Below, piece by piece: positions 7,693-15,396 of a stretch of DNA of 18,747 bases; positions within the stretch are counted from its first letter, which is position 1, and every line of letters begins with the position of its first letter. Below the pieces are notes generated by a model. It saw only the letters and a list, made by a program, of their open reading frames with translations, was not told the origin of the DNA and searched no databases. Both the position numbers and the translations under genes were made by a program. The DNA is from CAZNXJ01 sp964577115 (GTDB taxonomy: Bacteria; Planctomycetota; Planctomycetia; Pirellulales; Pirellulaceae): the NCBI GenBank assembly GCA_964577115.1, contig CAZNXJ010000051.1, forward strand, positions 1-18,747. Reading direction: 5' to 3'.

Positions 7693-9084
7693 TCAGGGCA
7701 CGAGCAGCACGCCGCCCATGACCGCGCTGGCCTGCGCCAGACCGCCCCGCACGCTCAGCGGGATCGGCGGCACCAGCCACGGGGCGCAGTTACCCGGTCG
7801 GTAGTAACCCAGCGGGTACTGGCATTCGGTCGGCGGATACATGCCGGCCTGGTACGGCAACGTCGCGATGTTCAGGAAGAAGTGAGCTCCGGACAGAGCT
7901 GGCTGGAGCAGCGGGCCGGCCGTATGCCCATAGCGTTCCAGCTGCGTTTCTTCGAAGTACAAGGGCTTGTGGCACAGGGCCGACGCTTTCCAGGTCATCG
8001 TCAGCGGCGTGAAGTTCCGCGCGATGTATTGCTCGTCGCCCAGCGTGCACATATTGGGAACACCCCACCACGCGGCGAAGAAGCACAGGTCGTCGTCGCT
8101 GAGCTGCCGGAGAGGGATCTCCTTGGTGCCACCCCCTTCCAACCGAATGACGATCCGACCGTGGCGCACATCGTGCATGGTGCCCCGAGCGACCACGCGG
8201 CCGGCTCGATTACGCCAATCGCGAACGATCGACTCAAAGCGCCGTTCGCGTGGCGGCAGATCATGGGCCTCCGCCAGTTCGGGATTGTACCGGGGCGAAA
8301 TATCGAGCGAGACGCGCGTGATCGGGCTGCGGAGGATACGGGCCCGCGCCTGTTCACACAGCTCTTCGTCGTTGCAGCAATTGCGATCGTTATAGATGCG
8401 GTCGCAGTCTTCGTCCTCGGTGCTGGGTCGGCGAGCCGGCGGCAGCGGCTGGATGGGGACGTCCCGTGGGTTTTCCTGAGGCAAGTCAGGCAGCTCAGGC
8501 TCGAACTCGTCGGCGCTCGGTCCGTCCTCCTGCCGTGTCAGCGCCGGGGCCAGGATCACCGACTGTGTCGCCTCGTTGTCGCCGAACGGATCCCGCAGCA
8601 CGCTCGACATGTCGGATGGGGAACGCGTCTCGCGGCGCCCCACGCGAGCGGCTGGGGCGGCTCCGTTCGCGCGGCGCGTCCAGGCCTCCTCGTCGTACGA
8701 GGTCCGCTGAACGGTCCGGTGGCTGGCCGAACGGGCACGCGTCGAGCGGGCTTGCGTTACCGGCTCGTCCGCCGATTCATCCACAAAGCTGAGCTGAACC
8801 ACGGCCGCGCGGCGCGGTTGCGACGCAGGCTTGGTCGGCCGAGCGTCGCGGCGAGCGAGCTCCAGAGCTTCTTCCGGCGAGATTTCCAGAGGCCGAGCGG
8901 CCGCGGGCGGTGTAAAGCGGCGCGGTGCTTCGCGCTGGCCGGCGGCCAGCGGCACGGTTGTCAGGCAGCCAGCGATGCACAGCGAGGCAGTCGCTAGGCG
9001 GCCGGTCCAGCGATTACGAATGGTCTTCCGTGATCGGGTATTCCGGACTGTAGTTCGGTGCTTCCTGCGTAATCGCGATGTCAT
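7693..9084 (-). CDS. Exported SHD1-domain protein, possible lipoprotein
   Basis: A 463-residue protein if it starts at ATG 9084. The N-region is unusually long and Arg/Lys-rich (residues 1-29). A hydrophobic segment follows (LATASLCIAG) with I-A-G-C40, a good lipobox; cleavage after VPLAAG is an alternative. Residues about 50-260 are low-complexity, rich in Ala, Arg, Pro, Glu and Asp. A small beta-rich domain at about 283-336 (RDWRNRAGRVVARG...GRIVIRLEGGGTKEIPLRQLSDDD) fits the SHD1 pattern common in planctomycete exported proteins. A conserved-looking Trp/Tyr/Cys-rich C-terminus follows (AAWWGVPNMC, PPTECQYPLGYYRPGNCAPW). The start overlaps the end of guaB by 71 bp; I see no ATG, GTG or TTG between the guaB stop and the hydrophobic segment. 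The role is unknown. Confidence 0.75.
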   Translation of the reverse strand: MTSRLRRKHRTTVRNTRSRKTIRNRWTGRLATASLCIAGCLTTVPLAAGQREAPRRFTPPAAARPLEISPEEALELARRDARPTKPASQPRRAAVVQLSFVDESADEPVTQARSTRARSASHRTVQRTSYDEEAWTRRANGAAPAARVGRRETRSPSDMSSVLRDPFGDNEATQSVILAPALTRQEDGPSADEFEPELPDLPQENPRDVPIQPLPPARRPSTEDEDCDRIYNDRNCCNDEELCEQARARILRSPITRVSLDISPRYNPELAEAHDLPPRERRFESIVRDWRNRAGRVVARGTMHDVRHGRIVIRLEGGGTKEIPLRQLSDDDLCFFAAWWGVPNMCTLGDEQYIARNFTPLTMTWKASALCHKPLYFEETQLERYGHTAGPLLQPALSGAHFFLNIATLPYQAGMYPPTECQYPLGYYRPGNCAPWLVPPIPLSVRGGLAQASAVMGGVLLVP

Positions 9085-10501
9085 GGGGATGACCTTCTCT
9101 AACGCTGGCCGATGAAACTCGGATGAATCGTGCTTCCTTGCGCAACTCATCAATGGTTCGCGCGCCGCAATAGCCCATTCCGGCTCGCAGCCCACCCACA
9201 AGTTGATAAACAAAATCGCTCAGCGGTCCCTTGAACGGCACTCGCCCCTCGACGCCCTCGGGCACCAGCTTGCCGCTGTCGCCCCGATCGCCGGCCTGGC
9301 GATACCGTTCGCTGGATCCCTTGACCATCGCACCCAAGGATCCCATCCCGCGGTACGCTTTGAACGTGCGACCTTGGTACAGGATCATCTTGCCCGGGCT
9401 TTCGGCCAGACCGGCGAACAGTCCGCCGATCATCACCGAATGGGCTCCGGCCGCGATGGCCTTGGTGATGTCTCCCGAAAAGCGAATCCCCCCATCCGCG
9501 ATTACGGGAACCGAGGCGTCCGCGGCGACCGCGGCGGCGTTGGCGATCGCCGTGATCTGCGGCACGCCGACTCCCGAAATTACGCGCGTCGTACAGATTG
9601 ACCCAGGACCAATTCCCACCTTCACGGCGTCCACTCCGGCATCCACCAGGTCGCGGCAGCCTTCACGCGTGGCAATGTTCCCGGCAATCACCTCAATCGG
9701 CCACTGCCGTTTGATCTCCCGGACAGTCTGGAGAACGTTCGACGAATGGCCATGGGCGCTGTCCACTACCAAGACATCCACTCCCTTATCAATCAGGCTC
9801 TCGGCGCGTTCGAAATCGAAGACGCCGACCGCCGCACCCACCCGCAAACGGCCTAAGGCGTCCTTGCAGGCGAGGGGGTAACGGCGAATCATGTCGATGT
9901 CTTTGATAGTGATCAGTCCCGTCAGCCTAAAAGATTCGTCAACCAGCAGAAGTTTCTCCACTTTTTTAGCCGTTAAAATTTTCTCAGCCTCTTCAAGCGT
10001 TACAGTCCCAGTCGCCGTGACGAGGTTTTCGCGCGTCATAACCTCATGGACGGGCGATTCGGACTTCTCCAGGAAACGCAGATCACGCCGAGTCAATATT
10101 CCGGCTAGCTTGCCGTCCTTCTCGACAATGGGCACTCCCGACAAATTGTGCTGTTCCATCAGCTCGCGAGCCTGCCCCACCGAGGCGTGCGGCGAGAGGG
10201 TGATCGGGTCGAGGATGATGCCGTTCGCACTGCGCTTGACCTTGTACACCTCTTCGGTCTGGCGTTGGATCGACATGTTCTTGTGGATGACGCCCAAGCC
10301 GCCCGACTTGGCCAGTGCGATGGCCATTGCACTTTCGGTCACGGTATCCATGGGCGAGCTGACGATGGGGATGTTCAGCGCGATCCCCCGCGTTAATTGG
10401 GTGCGCACATCGACGTCGGCGGGGACCGCGTCGCTGTACCGGGGCTCGAGAAGCACGTCATCGAACGTAATACCGTCATACGCAATGATCTTGTCTTCCA
10501 T
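9014..10501 (-). CDS. guaB: IMP dehydrogenase
   Basis: A 495-residue enzyme oxidising IMP to XMP with NAD+, the committed step to GMP. The N-terminus IAYDGITFDDVLLEP and VSSPMDTVTES are classical. Two CBS domains sit at about 90-205, inserted in the TIM barrel (SPHASVGQARELMEQHNLSG and ATGTVTLEEAEKIL). The catalytic loop is GIGPGSICTTRVISGVGVPQ with nucleophile C303, near E. coli C305. The flap and IMP-binding parts follow (DGGIRFSGDI, YRGMGSLGAM, VEGRVPFKG). ATG 10501 is preferred to the TTG at 10522 because it gives the usual short N-terminus. It lies 144 bp downstream of selB on the same strand, and its 3' end overlaps the SHD1 gene. The terminal part of guaA is at the right edge of the window, but in a separate unit. 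Confidence 0.97.
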   Translation of the reverse strand: MEDKIIAYDGITFDDVLLEPRYSDAVPADVDVRTQLTRGIALNIPIVSSPMDTVTESAMAIALAKSGGLGVIHKNMSIQRQTEEVYKVKRSANGIILDPITLSPHASVGQARELMEQHNLSGVPIVEKDGKLAGILTRRDLRFLEKSESPVHEVMTRENLVTATGTVTLEEAEKILTAKKVEKLLLVDESFRLTGLITIKDIDMIRRYPLACKDALGRLRVGAAVGVFDFERAESLIDKGVDVLVVDSAHGHSSNVLQTVREIKRQWPIEVIAGNIATREGCRDLVDAGVDAVKVGIGPGSICTTRVISGVGVPQITAIANAAAVAADASVPVIADGGIRFSGDITKAIAAGAHSVMIGGLFAGLAESPGKMILYQGRTFKAYRGMGSLGAMVKGSSERYRQAGDRGDSGKLVPEGVEGRVPFKGPLSDFVYQLVGGLRAGMGYCGARTIDELRKEARFIRVSSASVREGHPHDIAITQEAPNYSPEYPITEDHS

Positions 10502-10568
10502 GGGCTCGGTTCGCGCTGGCAAAGAGTGTCGAGAATGGGCAAAGATAAACCGCGCATTATGGCGCCCG

Positions 10569-10584
10569 TCGCCCTGAGTGGCGA
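10569..10584. other. Small hairpin in selB-guaB intergenic region
   Basis: TCGCC (10569-10573) pairs with GGCGA (10580-10584) around a 6-base loop. It lies in the 144-bp gap between selB and guaB. CATAAT on the minus strand (10561-10556) resembles a -10 element for guaB, but no fitting -35 is evident. Confidence 0.2.
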
Positions 10585-10645
10585 GTGGGTAAGGTGAGCG
10601 AGTGTGGGATTGGCGGCGCGAAATCGAACGTCGTCCGCTGGCGAA

Positions 10646-12583
10646 CTAGGGTTTCGCCGCTTCGCCCTGCGGCTGGGCGAGCTTCCGGAAATCGCCCTCG
10701 CGGATCGTGAAACCGATGCGGTCGAGATATTCGCAGTAGGGGACGGCGTACTTGCGGCTCGTTCCGAGCAGCTCGCGGATTTCGCTCAGCGTTGCAGTGC
10801 CCGAGGTGGGCCAGTTCTGGGCGAGGTGCTGCTGGGTCGCTCGATCCACGTCCGCGTGCAGGTAGTACCGGTCGTGGATCGCCACGAGGTCCCCGTTTTC
10901 GGCGCCGAGGGCGATGAGCTGCGAGACCGCGTCGCGGTTTTTGGCCACGCGTGCCTGGAGCTCTTCGACCGTGGGCGCCTCGAACCCTGCCTCGCGGTAC
11001 CAATCGATGAGCTGCCGCAGGAGCTTCTGTTCGTTTCGTGAAAGACGCGGCCCGCGGTCGGCCAGGCCCACTCCGCTCCCGATGCGGCGCAGCTGGCCCC
11101 GGGTCACGAGCCGCTCAAGAATGAAGTTACGCACGGCCGGTTCGGTTCGAGGTCCGAATTTTTGCGCGACCTCGATCTGGGGAAAGGCGAGCCGCAGAGG
11201 ATTGCGGTCGTGCAGTCGGCCCAGCACCGCGAGGAGGCGATTTTCGAGTCGAGCGAGAACGTCCTCGTGCAGCTCGACGTCGCGTGTCGGAGAGACCGCG
11301 ACGCGCACGAGTACGCCTTCGCGGCGCAGCCGCTCGACCACCGCTTCAGGATCTTCGACGCCTGCCGAACGGCTCAAATCGGCTGGTTGCCAGGGCCTTG
11401 TTCCAGCAAACGATAGCGCCGCGCTGGCTCGGCGATGGGGATCCGGGTCGAGCCAGTCGGCCAGACGCTGTAGTTCGGCCTCGGTCGGGCGTTTCAGCGG
11501 CCGAGCGTGCGGATCGACGACAATGCCGCCGCCGATTGTCGTCACGGGCGACTCGCTGCGCAGCACCATTGGCTGCCGCCAGACCGCCACCGCGTCGCGA
11601 TCGAGATAGATTTGCGCGAGTGCCGTGTCGCCCGGCGCAAGGTGGCTGGTGTCGAGCAGCCGGACGCTTGCCAGGAACTCGGCAGCCCCCACATGCACGC
11701 GGCACCGCGATCGGGCGGGCATCGGCCGTGCACCGGGATGGAGTTGCAGCCGAGCGGTCATGAGCCGCGTGGGCTGGAGATGGCCAGTCGCCGCCAGCTC
11801 GTGTCCCCGCCCGATCTGGTCTGCCTTCACGCCCACCAGGTTGACCGCCGCTCGCTGCCCGCGCACGACGCGCTGGACGGGCTGATCGTGACTCTGGAGC
11901 CCGCGCACGCGGACACGCATACCGCCCGGCTGGATCTCCAGCTCGTCCCCGACCACGATCTCGCCCGTCTGTAGGCTGCCGGTGACGACGAGCCCGTGGC
12001 CGGGTACCTGGAACGTGCGGTCGATCGGCATCCGCGCGGGCCTTTGAACCAGCCGCTGGCGGACCGTGGCAGCGCGGTCGGCTGCTACGGCAAGCGCTGC
12101 TCGGAGCTCCTCGAGCCCCTCCCCCGTCACGACGCTCGTCGCCACGATTGGTGCGTCGGCCAGGAACGTGCCGGCGACCAGCGTACGGATCTCGTCGACC
12201 ACCAGCTCGCGCCAGTCGGCGTCGGCCGTATCCGCCTTCGTTAGCGCGATTACGCCGGCGGGCAGATCGAGTTGCCGGAGAATCTCGAGATGTTCGACCG
12301 TCTGCGGCTTGACCGAGTCATTGGCGGCGACGACGAGCATCGCCAGGTCCATGCCGGTAGCGCCGGCCAGCATGTTGCGAACAAAACGTTCGTGGCCGGG
12401 AACGTCGACGATCCCCAGGCGATAAGAGCCCAGTTCGAGCTGCGCAAAACCGAGGTCGATCGTGATGCCGCGGCGTTTTTCTTCTGGCAGCCGAGCGGTA
12501 TCGGTTCCGGTCAGCGCACGGACAAGCGACGTCTTTCCATGATCGATGTGGCCCGCTGTGCCCAGAATCAAATGGGTGAGCAT
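10646..12583 (-). CDS. selB: Selenocysteine-specific translation elongation factor
   Basis: A 645-residue GTPase that carries selenocysteyl-tRNA(Sec) to the ribosome at UGA codons marked by a SECIS hairpin. The GTPase domain is at the N-terminus: GHIDHGKT (11-18), the switch region EEKRRGITIDLGFA, DVPGHE (60-65) and TKAD (115-118, the NKxD equivalent). EF-Tu-like beta-barrel domains follow (TFQVPGHGLVVTGSLQTG, VRVRGLQSHDQPVQRVVRGQRAAVNLVG), then a long C-terminal set of winged helices that bind SECIS RNA, ending in TSRKYAVPYCEYLDRIGF, a segment characteristic of SelB. Length is somewhat above the E. coli protein (614). ATG 12583 is preferred to the start at 12607 because it begins right at the family N-terminus. 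Together with selA it implies selenoprotein synthesis. Confidence 0.96.
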   Translation of the reverse strand: MLTHLILGTAGHIDHGKTSLVRALTGTDTARLPEEKRRGITIDLGFAQLELGSYRLGIVDVPGHERFVRNMLAGATGMDLAMLVVAANDSVKPQTVEHLEILRQLDLPAGVIALTKADTADADWRELVVDEIRTLVAGTFLADAPIVATSVVTGEGLEELRAALAVAADRAATVRQRLVQRPARMPIDRTFQVPGHGLVVTGSLQTGEIVVGDELEIQPGGMRVRVRGLQSHDQPVQRVVRGQRAAVNLVGVKADQIGRGHELAATGHLQPTRLMTARLQLHPGARPMPARSRCRVHVGAAEFLASVRLLDTSHLAPGDTALAQIYLDRDAVAVWRQPMVLRSESPVTTIGGGIVVDPHARPLKRPTEAELQRLADWLDPDPHRRASAALSFAGTRPWQPADLSRSAGVEDPEAVVERLRREGVLVRVAVSPTRDVELHEDVLARLENRLLAVLGRLHDRNPLRLAFPQIEVAQKFGPRTEPAVRNFILERLVTRGQLRRIGSGVGLADRGPRLSRNEQKLLRQLIDWYREAGFEAPTVEELQARVAKNRDAVSQLIALGAENGDLVAIHDRYYLHADVDRATQQHLAQNWPTSGTATLSEIRELLGTSRKYAVPYCEYLDRIGFTIREGDFRKLAQPQGEAAKP

Positions 12584-12644
12584 ACGGCCGATTCTACTCG
12601 GCCGCATGCCCGCTGTCCTCGGGCGGACGCGGTTCGACTAACCA

Positions 12645-13100
12645 CTAATATTCGTCGAACCCCGGGCGTCCCTGACCCAGAAAGTCGTTGACCGTTTCGA
12701 TCTTCTTCTCTTCCTTGCCCCCAAACCAGTCGAAGAATCCGCTATCGGACTTCGACCGTCGCGAAACACCCATGTGGGTTGGCGGCTTCTTCGGCTTGTT
12801 GTTGTCCCACGGTGTGAGCACGTCGTACGTTTTTCCGAAGAAGTCCTTGGTGCCTTCGGTCATTTTGGCGAACGTGGAAGGCTCCTTGCGCCGGACACGC
12901 GACTTCCCGGATTTGAAACCGGGGAGCGTTGGAACCTTGGGCAAGGCCATCCACGAATCGTCGGAAACGCGGGCACTCGTCCGCTTCTTTTCCGACTTGA
13001 ACGGATTGAGATTGGGCAGTTTCCAGCCGCTCTCTTCGGCGTAGCAAGTGCCGAAGCCGAGCGCGATGGCAAGGGCCACGATCGTGGACAAGCTGCGCAC
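12645..13100 (-). CDS. Small exported protein with Lys-rich tail, function unknown
   Basis: A 151-residue protein beginning with GTG at 13100, which is well supported by AGGAGG eight bases upstream. The signal peptide is clear: MRSLSTIVALAIALGFGTCYA, with likely cleavage before EES. The mature part is small, basic and low in predicted structure, with repeated Lys/Pro and Lys/Arg patches (NPFKSEKKRTSAR, GKSRVRRKEPST, NNKPKKPPTHMG) and aromatic spots (WKLPNLNPF, DFFGKTYDVLTPWD, GFFDWFGGKEEKK). It ends in QGRPGFDEY. I recognise no family. The stop is 61 bp before the selB start on the same strand, so it could be transcribed with selB, although the two products act in different compartments. It is divergent from proC across a 558-bp region. 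Confidence 0.78.
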   Translation of the reverse strand: MRSLSTIVALAIALGFGTCYAEESGWKLPNLNPFKSEKKRTSARVSDDSWMALPKVPTLPGFKSGKSRVRRKEPSTFAKMTEGTKDFFGKTYDVLTPWDNNKPKKPPTHMGVSRRSKSDSGFFDWFGGKEEKKIETVNDFLGQGRPGFDEY

Positions 13101-13108
13101 GTCGGCGA

Positions 13109-13114
13109 CCTCCT
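13109..13114 (-). promoter_or_regulatory. Strong ribosome binding site deciding a GTG start
   Basis: The minus strand reads AGGAGG, eight bases before GTG 13100. It is the best Shine-Dalgarno match in the window; most other genes here have weak sites. Confidence 0.8.
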
Positions 13115-13242
13115 AGGGAGAAAGGACCGTGGAGAACGAAAATGAGGCGAGAGTTTGCCAGAAGACTTCTAGAACGTCCAGATCAGAATTGGGACGTGAG
13201 CTTTGGTAGCTTTGGTGGTTTGCGTGGGTAGGGGAAAGGAGT

Positions 13243-13312
13243 CAGAGTTCAAGGCTCAGGAGAGCGCGTTGGTAGATCGCGCGGCCCGACGGGCTCGCGC
13301 GACCTTGAGCTT
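13243..13312. other. Long imperfect hairpin in the divergent region before proC
   Basis: The inner stem pairs TCGCGCG-GCCC (13277-13287) with GGGC-T-CGCGCGA (13291-13302), eleven pairs with one bulged T and a 3-base loop. Flanking arms AAGGCTCAGG (near 13243) and CCTTGAGCTT (to about 13312) are also complementary with two single-base slips. The rest of 13115-13413 shows no convincing gene. It could be a terminator, a structured leader or an RNA; no tRNA features were found. Confidence 0.45.
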
Positions 13313-13413
13313 CGCCCACGCGCCACTTGATTTCCTACCTCGACACCTGCACCCGTAAACGCAACGGACTCTCTATACTTGATCGCTTGGTTGCCACGTC
13401 CGGGTTCAGTCCA

Positions 13414-13592
13414 GAATGGTTCTGTAACGAAAAATTTTGAGCCGAACGATTCAGGGCTGAATGGTTTGGTACTGAACGATTCGGCAGTGAACGATGCCTA
13501 CCGGACCTGTTCATGGCAACGTTTCGGTAGCGAACGGTTTGGCACCGAATTGTTTCGTAGCGAACGGTTCGGCGCCGAGCGATACTTTCGCC
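13414..13592. repeat. Tandem array of about twelve degenerate 15-bp repeats
   Basis: Units begin at 13414, 13429, 13444, 13459, 13474, 13489, 13504, 13517, 13532, 13547, 13562 and 13577, so all steps are 15 bp except one of 13 bp. Clear units include GAACGATTCAGGGCT (13444), GAATGGTTTGGTACT (13459), GAACGATTCGGCAGT (13474), GAACGGTTTGGCACC (13532), GAATTGTTTCGTAGC (13547) and GAACGGTTCGGCGCC (13562). A rough consensus is GAACGGTTYGGTAGC. Units at 13429 and 13504 have diverged most. It ends immediately before the palindrome at 13596, 67 bp before proC. Both strands can be read through parts of it as a five-residue periodic peptide, which follows from the 15-bp period. Confidence 0.8.
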
Positions 13593-13595
13593 GGT

Positions 13596-13625
13596 GCCGG
13601 CATCGAGCGGCCGCTTGATGCCGGC
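13596..13625. promoter_or_regulatory. 30-bp near-perfect palindrome upstream of proC
   Basis: GCCGGCATCGAGCGG (13596-13610) is followed at once by CCGCTTGATGCCGGC (13611-13625). All fifteen positions pair, one as G-U. As RNA it would fold into a 13-bp stem with a GGCC loop; as DNA it could be an operator. It ends 33 bp before the proC ATG and directly adjoins the 15-bp repeat array. No T run follows on either side. Confidence 0.7.
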
Positions 13626-13658
13626 TCGAATGACACCAGCCGCTGTGCGAGGTAGTTT

Positions 13659-14507
13659 ATGGATCGCGCTTGCTTGGGCTTTGTGGGGGCAGGTCAGATG
13701 GCGACGGCGCTCGCGCGCGGTCTGGTCCAGGCCGGCCGCGCTACGGGGCCCGATATCGTGTTTCACGACCCTGGCTCGGCGGCCCGCCAGGCCTTTCAGC
13801 TCGCCATTCCCGAAGCACGCTCGGCCGACACGAACGCGCAGCTAGCCGACCAGGCCGACGTGATCGTGCTCGCCGTCAAGCCTCAGCATGCGGCGGACGC
13901 CGCGCGTGAGCTGGCGGGCCGCGTGGAGAAGAAATTGGTCGTATCCGTCGTCGCCGGCATCGAGCTCGCGTGGCTCGCCGACCATCTGGGCAGCGAGCGC
14001 GTGGTGCGAGTTATGCCCAACACGCCTTGCCTGGTGCGCAAAGGGGCGTCGGGCATTGCGCTGGGACCGGGAGCCACCTCGGAGGATGAACGTTTCGTGG
14101 TGGCGATGATGGAAAGCGTCGGCATCGCGAAGGTGCTCCCCGAAAACCTGCTCGACGCAGTCACCGGACTCTCCGGTTCGGGTCCTGCCTTTGTCGCTCT
14201 GGTGATCGAAGGGCTCGCCGATGGCGGCGTACGCGCGGGGTTGCCGCGAGCGCTCGCGCTGGAGATGGCGGCGCAGACCGTGGCTGGGACCGCCGAGTTG
14301 GTGTTGAGCGAGGGCCGTCATCCGGGCGTGCTCAAGGACCAGGTAGCGAGCCCGGGAGGGACCACGATCACGGGGCTGCACGTGCTGGAGACCGCGGCCG
14401 TGCGCGGCGCGATGATCTCGGCCGTGCTCGCGGCCACCGAACGCGCGGCCGAGCTAGCTCGGATCAGCCGCGCTGGGCGAGCGCCCGATGCCCCGAAACG
14501 TGACTAG
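13659..14507 (+). CDS. proC: Pyrroline-5-carboxylate reductase
   Basis: A 282-residue enzyme reducing pyrroline-5-carboxylate to proline with NAD(P)H, the last step of proline synthesis. The Rossmann N-terminus is LGFVGAGQMATAL (6-18). Further marks are VIVLAVKPQ, VVSVVAGI, MPNTPCLV from residue 119, the GLSGSGPAF segment from residue 170, and KDQVASPGGTT from residue 226, which belongs to the C-terminal dimer domain and active site. Length is slightly above the E. coli enzyme (269), the excess being a charged tail. ATG 13659 has a GAGGTAG site just upstream and matches the family start. The upstream region holds the repeat array and palindrome, which may affect its expression; this is inference from position only. 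Confidence 0.96.
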   Translation: MDRACLGFVGAGQMATALARGLVQAGRATGPDIVFHDPGSAARQAFQLAIPEARSADTNAQLADQADVIVLAVKPQHAADAARELAGRVEKKLVVSVVAGIELAWLADHLGSERVVRVMPNTPCLVRKGASGIALGPGATSEDERFVVAMMESVGIAKVLPENLLDAVTGLSGSGPAFVALVIEGLADGGVRAGLPRALALEMAAQTVAGTAELVLSEGRHPGVLKDQVASPGGTTITGLHVLETAAVRGAMISAVLAATERAAELARISRAGRAPDAPKRD

Positions 14508-14515
14508 AATGGTAT

Positions 14516-14540
14516 ATTCCGGATGGTCGGCAGCCGGAAT
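14516..14540. terminator. Possible terminator hairpin after proC
   Basis: ATTCCGG (14516-14522) and CCGGAAT (14534-14540) pair perfectly around an 11-base loop, nine bases after the proC stop. There is no T run. The remaining 124 bp before the next gene show nothing recognisable. Confidence 0.4.
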
Positions 14541-14664
14541 GCGGCTTGTGCCTCGTAGCGGCGGCGGAATGTTTTGTCGTTCGGCACGATGGGGCGCAGG
14601 CCCGACCAGGCAACTGCCGGCCCTGCGGGTAACGAATGTGGAACTTTCATTCTGACGAAATGAG

Positions 14665-14901
14665 ATGCCGAGTTTTACTTGCCTGATCGACGACAAACAC
14701 GTCCCGCTCTACCGCATCATCTGGATCTCGGATGTTCCGCATTTCTGCGGCGAGGAAGACTGTCTCTGCGAAGGGCAGTACGAGGTCCGGCTGGAGCAAG
14801 GCGAATCGGTCTGGGGAACGCGCGAAGACCGGGATCGTGTCCTCGCTGCGCTCGACGCCTGGCAGCGCGGCATGGACGACGATTGGCTCGGTGATAACTG
14901 A
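14665..14901 (+). CDS. Small Cys-containing acidic protein, function unknown
   Basis: A 78-residue protein with no signal peptide, so probably cytoplasmic. The first half looks beta-rich (FTCLIDDKHVPLYRIIWISDVPHF), then comes a Cys cluster, C-x4-C-x-C (FCGEEDCLCEG), and an acidic C-terminus with a helical stretch (REDRDRVLAALDAWQRGMDDDW). With C6 there are four Cys, enough for a metal site, but that is inference. I do not recognise the family. There is no strong ribosome binding site; the ATG at 14665 is the first that keeps the whole frame. The next gene begins nine bases after the stop, so the two are very likely translated from one message. Confidence 0.65.
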   Translation: MPSFTCLIDDKHVPLYRIIWISDVPHFCGEEDCLCEGQYEVRLEQGESVWGTREDRDRVLAALDAWQRGMDDDWLGDN

Positions 14902-14910
14902 GAAACACGT

Positions 14911-15396
14911 ATGTCGCTGTTCGAAAACGACGAATACCAATGGCGAGAAACATACTTCGTGTTACTCGAGGAGGGGCGCCGGCCAACCGCCGCCGAGCTC
15001 CAGCGAGTCATTCGCAGTATCGGTAATCGGTTCGAAGTCCAGGAGGTCCGTTCGAGCGACGGGGGCTTTGAACTATTGACCGTCATTTCGCCCCAGGATT
15101 TCGCCGGCATCGACATCACGTACAACTCGGGCGAAGACGTGATCGTGCAGGTCGACGAGCTGGTCCGGGAACTGGCTCGCGCGACGTTGACGCTGGAGGA
15201 GCGTGCGAAGGTCCAGCGTCTCAAAGGCTGCACGGCGCGGTTCGAGGTGTTCCATTTCGAGCACACCGGGGCGGTGGGAGGCGGCGAGGAAGAAGACGAA
15301 ATTCTCGATCCCGGTGGTTTGCTCATCGTCCTCGAAAAATTAGCCGAACATTATCACGGCATTGCCGTCGATCCTCAGGCCGGCGCGCTCTTGTAG
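14911..15396 (+). CDS. Acidic cytoplasmic protein, function unknown, paired with the preceding gene
   Basis: A 161-residue soluble protein. The N-terminal half reads like a small alpha/beta domain (YFVLLEEGRRPTAAELQRVIRSIGNRF, then FEVQEVRSSDGGFELLTVISPQDFAGIDITY). It continues into a helix with LVRELARATLTLEERAKVQRL and a short acidic loop (GGGEEEDEILDPGG), ending in LIVLEKLAEHYHGIAVDPQAGALL. A single Cys is present and no catalytic pattern is visible. The spacing of nine bases to the upstream gene suggests a two-gene unit, and the efpL-type gene follows after 72 bp on the same strand. Linkage to translation is only a hint from that neighbour. I do not recognise the family. Confidence 0.75.
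   Translation: MSLFENDEYQWRETYFVLLEEGRRPTAAELQRVIRSIGNRFEVQEVRSSDGGFELLTVISPQDFAGIDITYNSGEDVIVQVDELVRELARATLTLEERAKVQRLKGCTARFEVFHFEHTGAVGGGEEEDEILDPGGLLIVLEKLAEHYHGIAVDPQAGALL

Noticed and set aside
7882..8997. Long plus-strand open frame of 371 codons opposite the SHD1 gene.
   Set aside because: Its product is Arg/Ala-rich without family motifs, while the minus strand gives a signal peptide and SHD1 domain; it is a GC-rich antisense frame.
13262..13330. tRNA-like stretch with GTTGGTAGA and a GCGCCA end, considered as a tRNA-Sec candidate.
   Set aside because: No T-arm (GGTTC), no anticodon arm and no matching acceptor stem; the pairing is one long hairpin.
13335..13766. Minus-strand frame with five-residue periodicity (such as RSVPN HSALN RSAQN), resembling a pentapeptide-repeat protein.
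   Set aside because: It overlaps the proC start, lacks the A(D/N)Lxx pattern, and the period follows automatically from the 15-bp DNA repeat on either strand.
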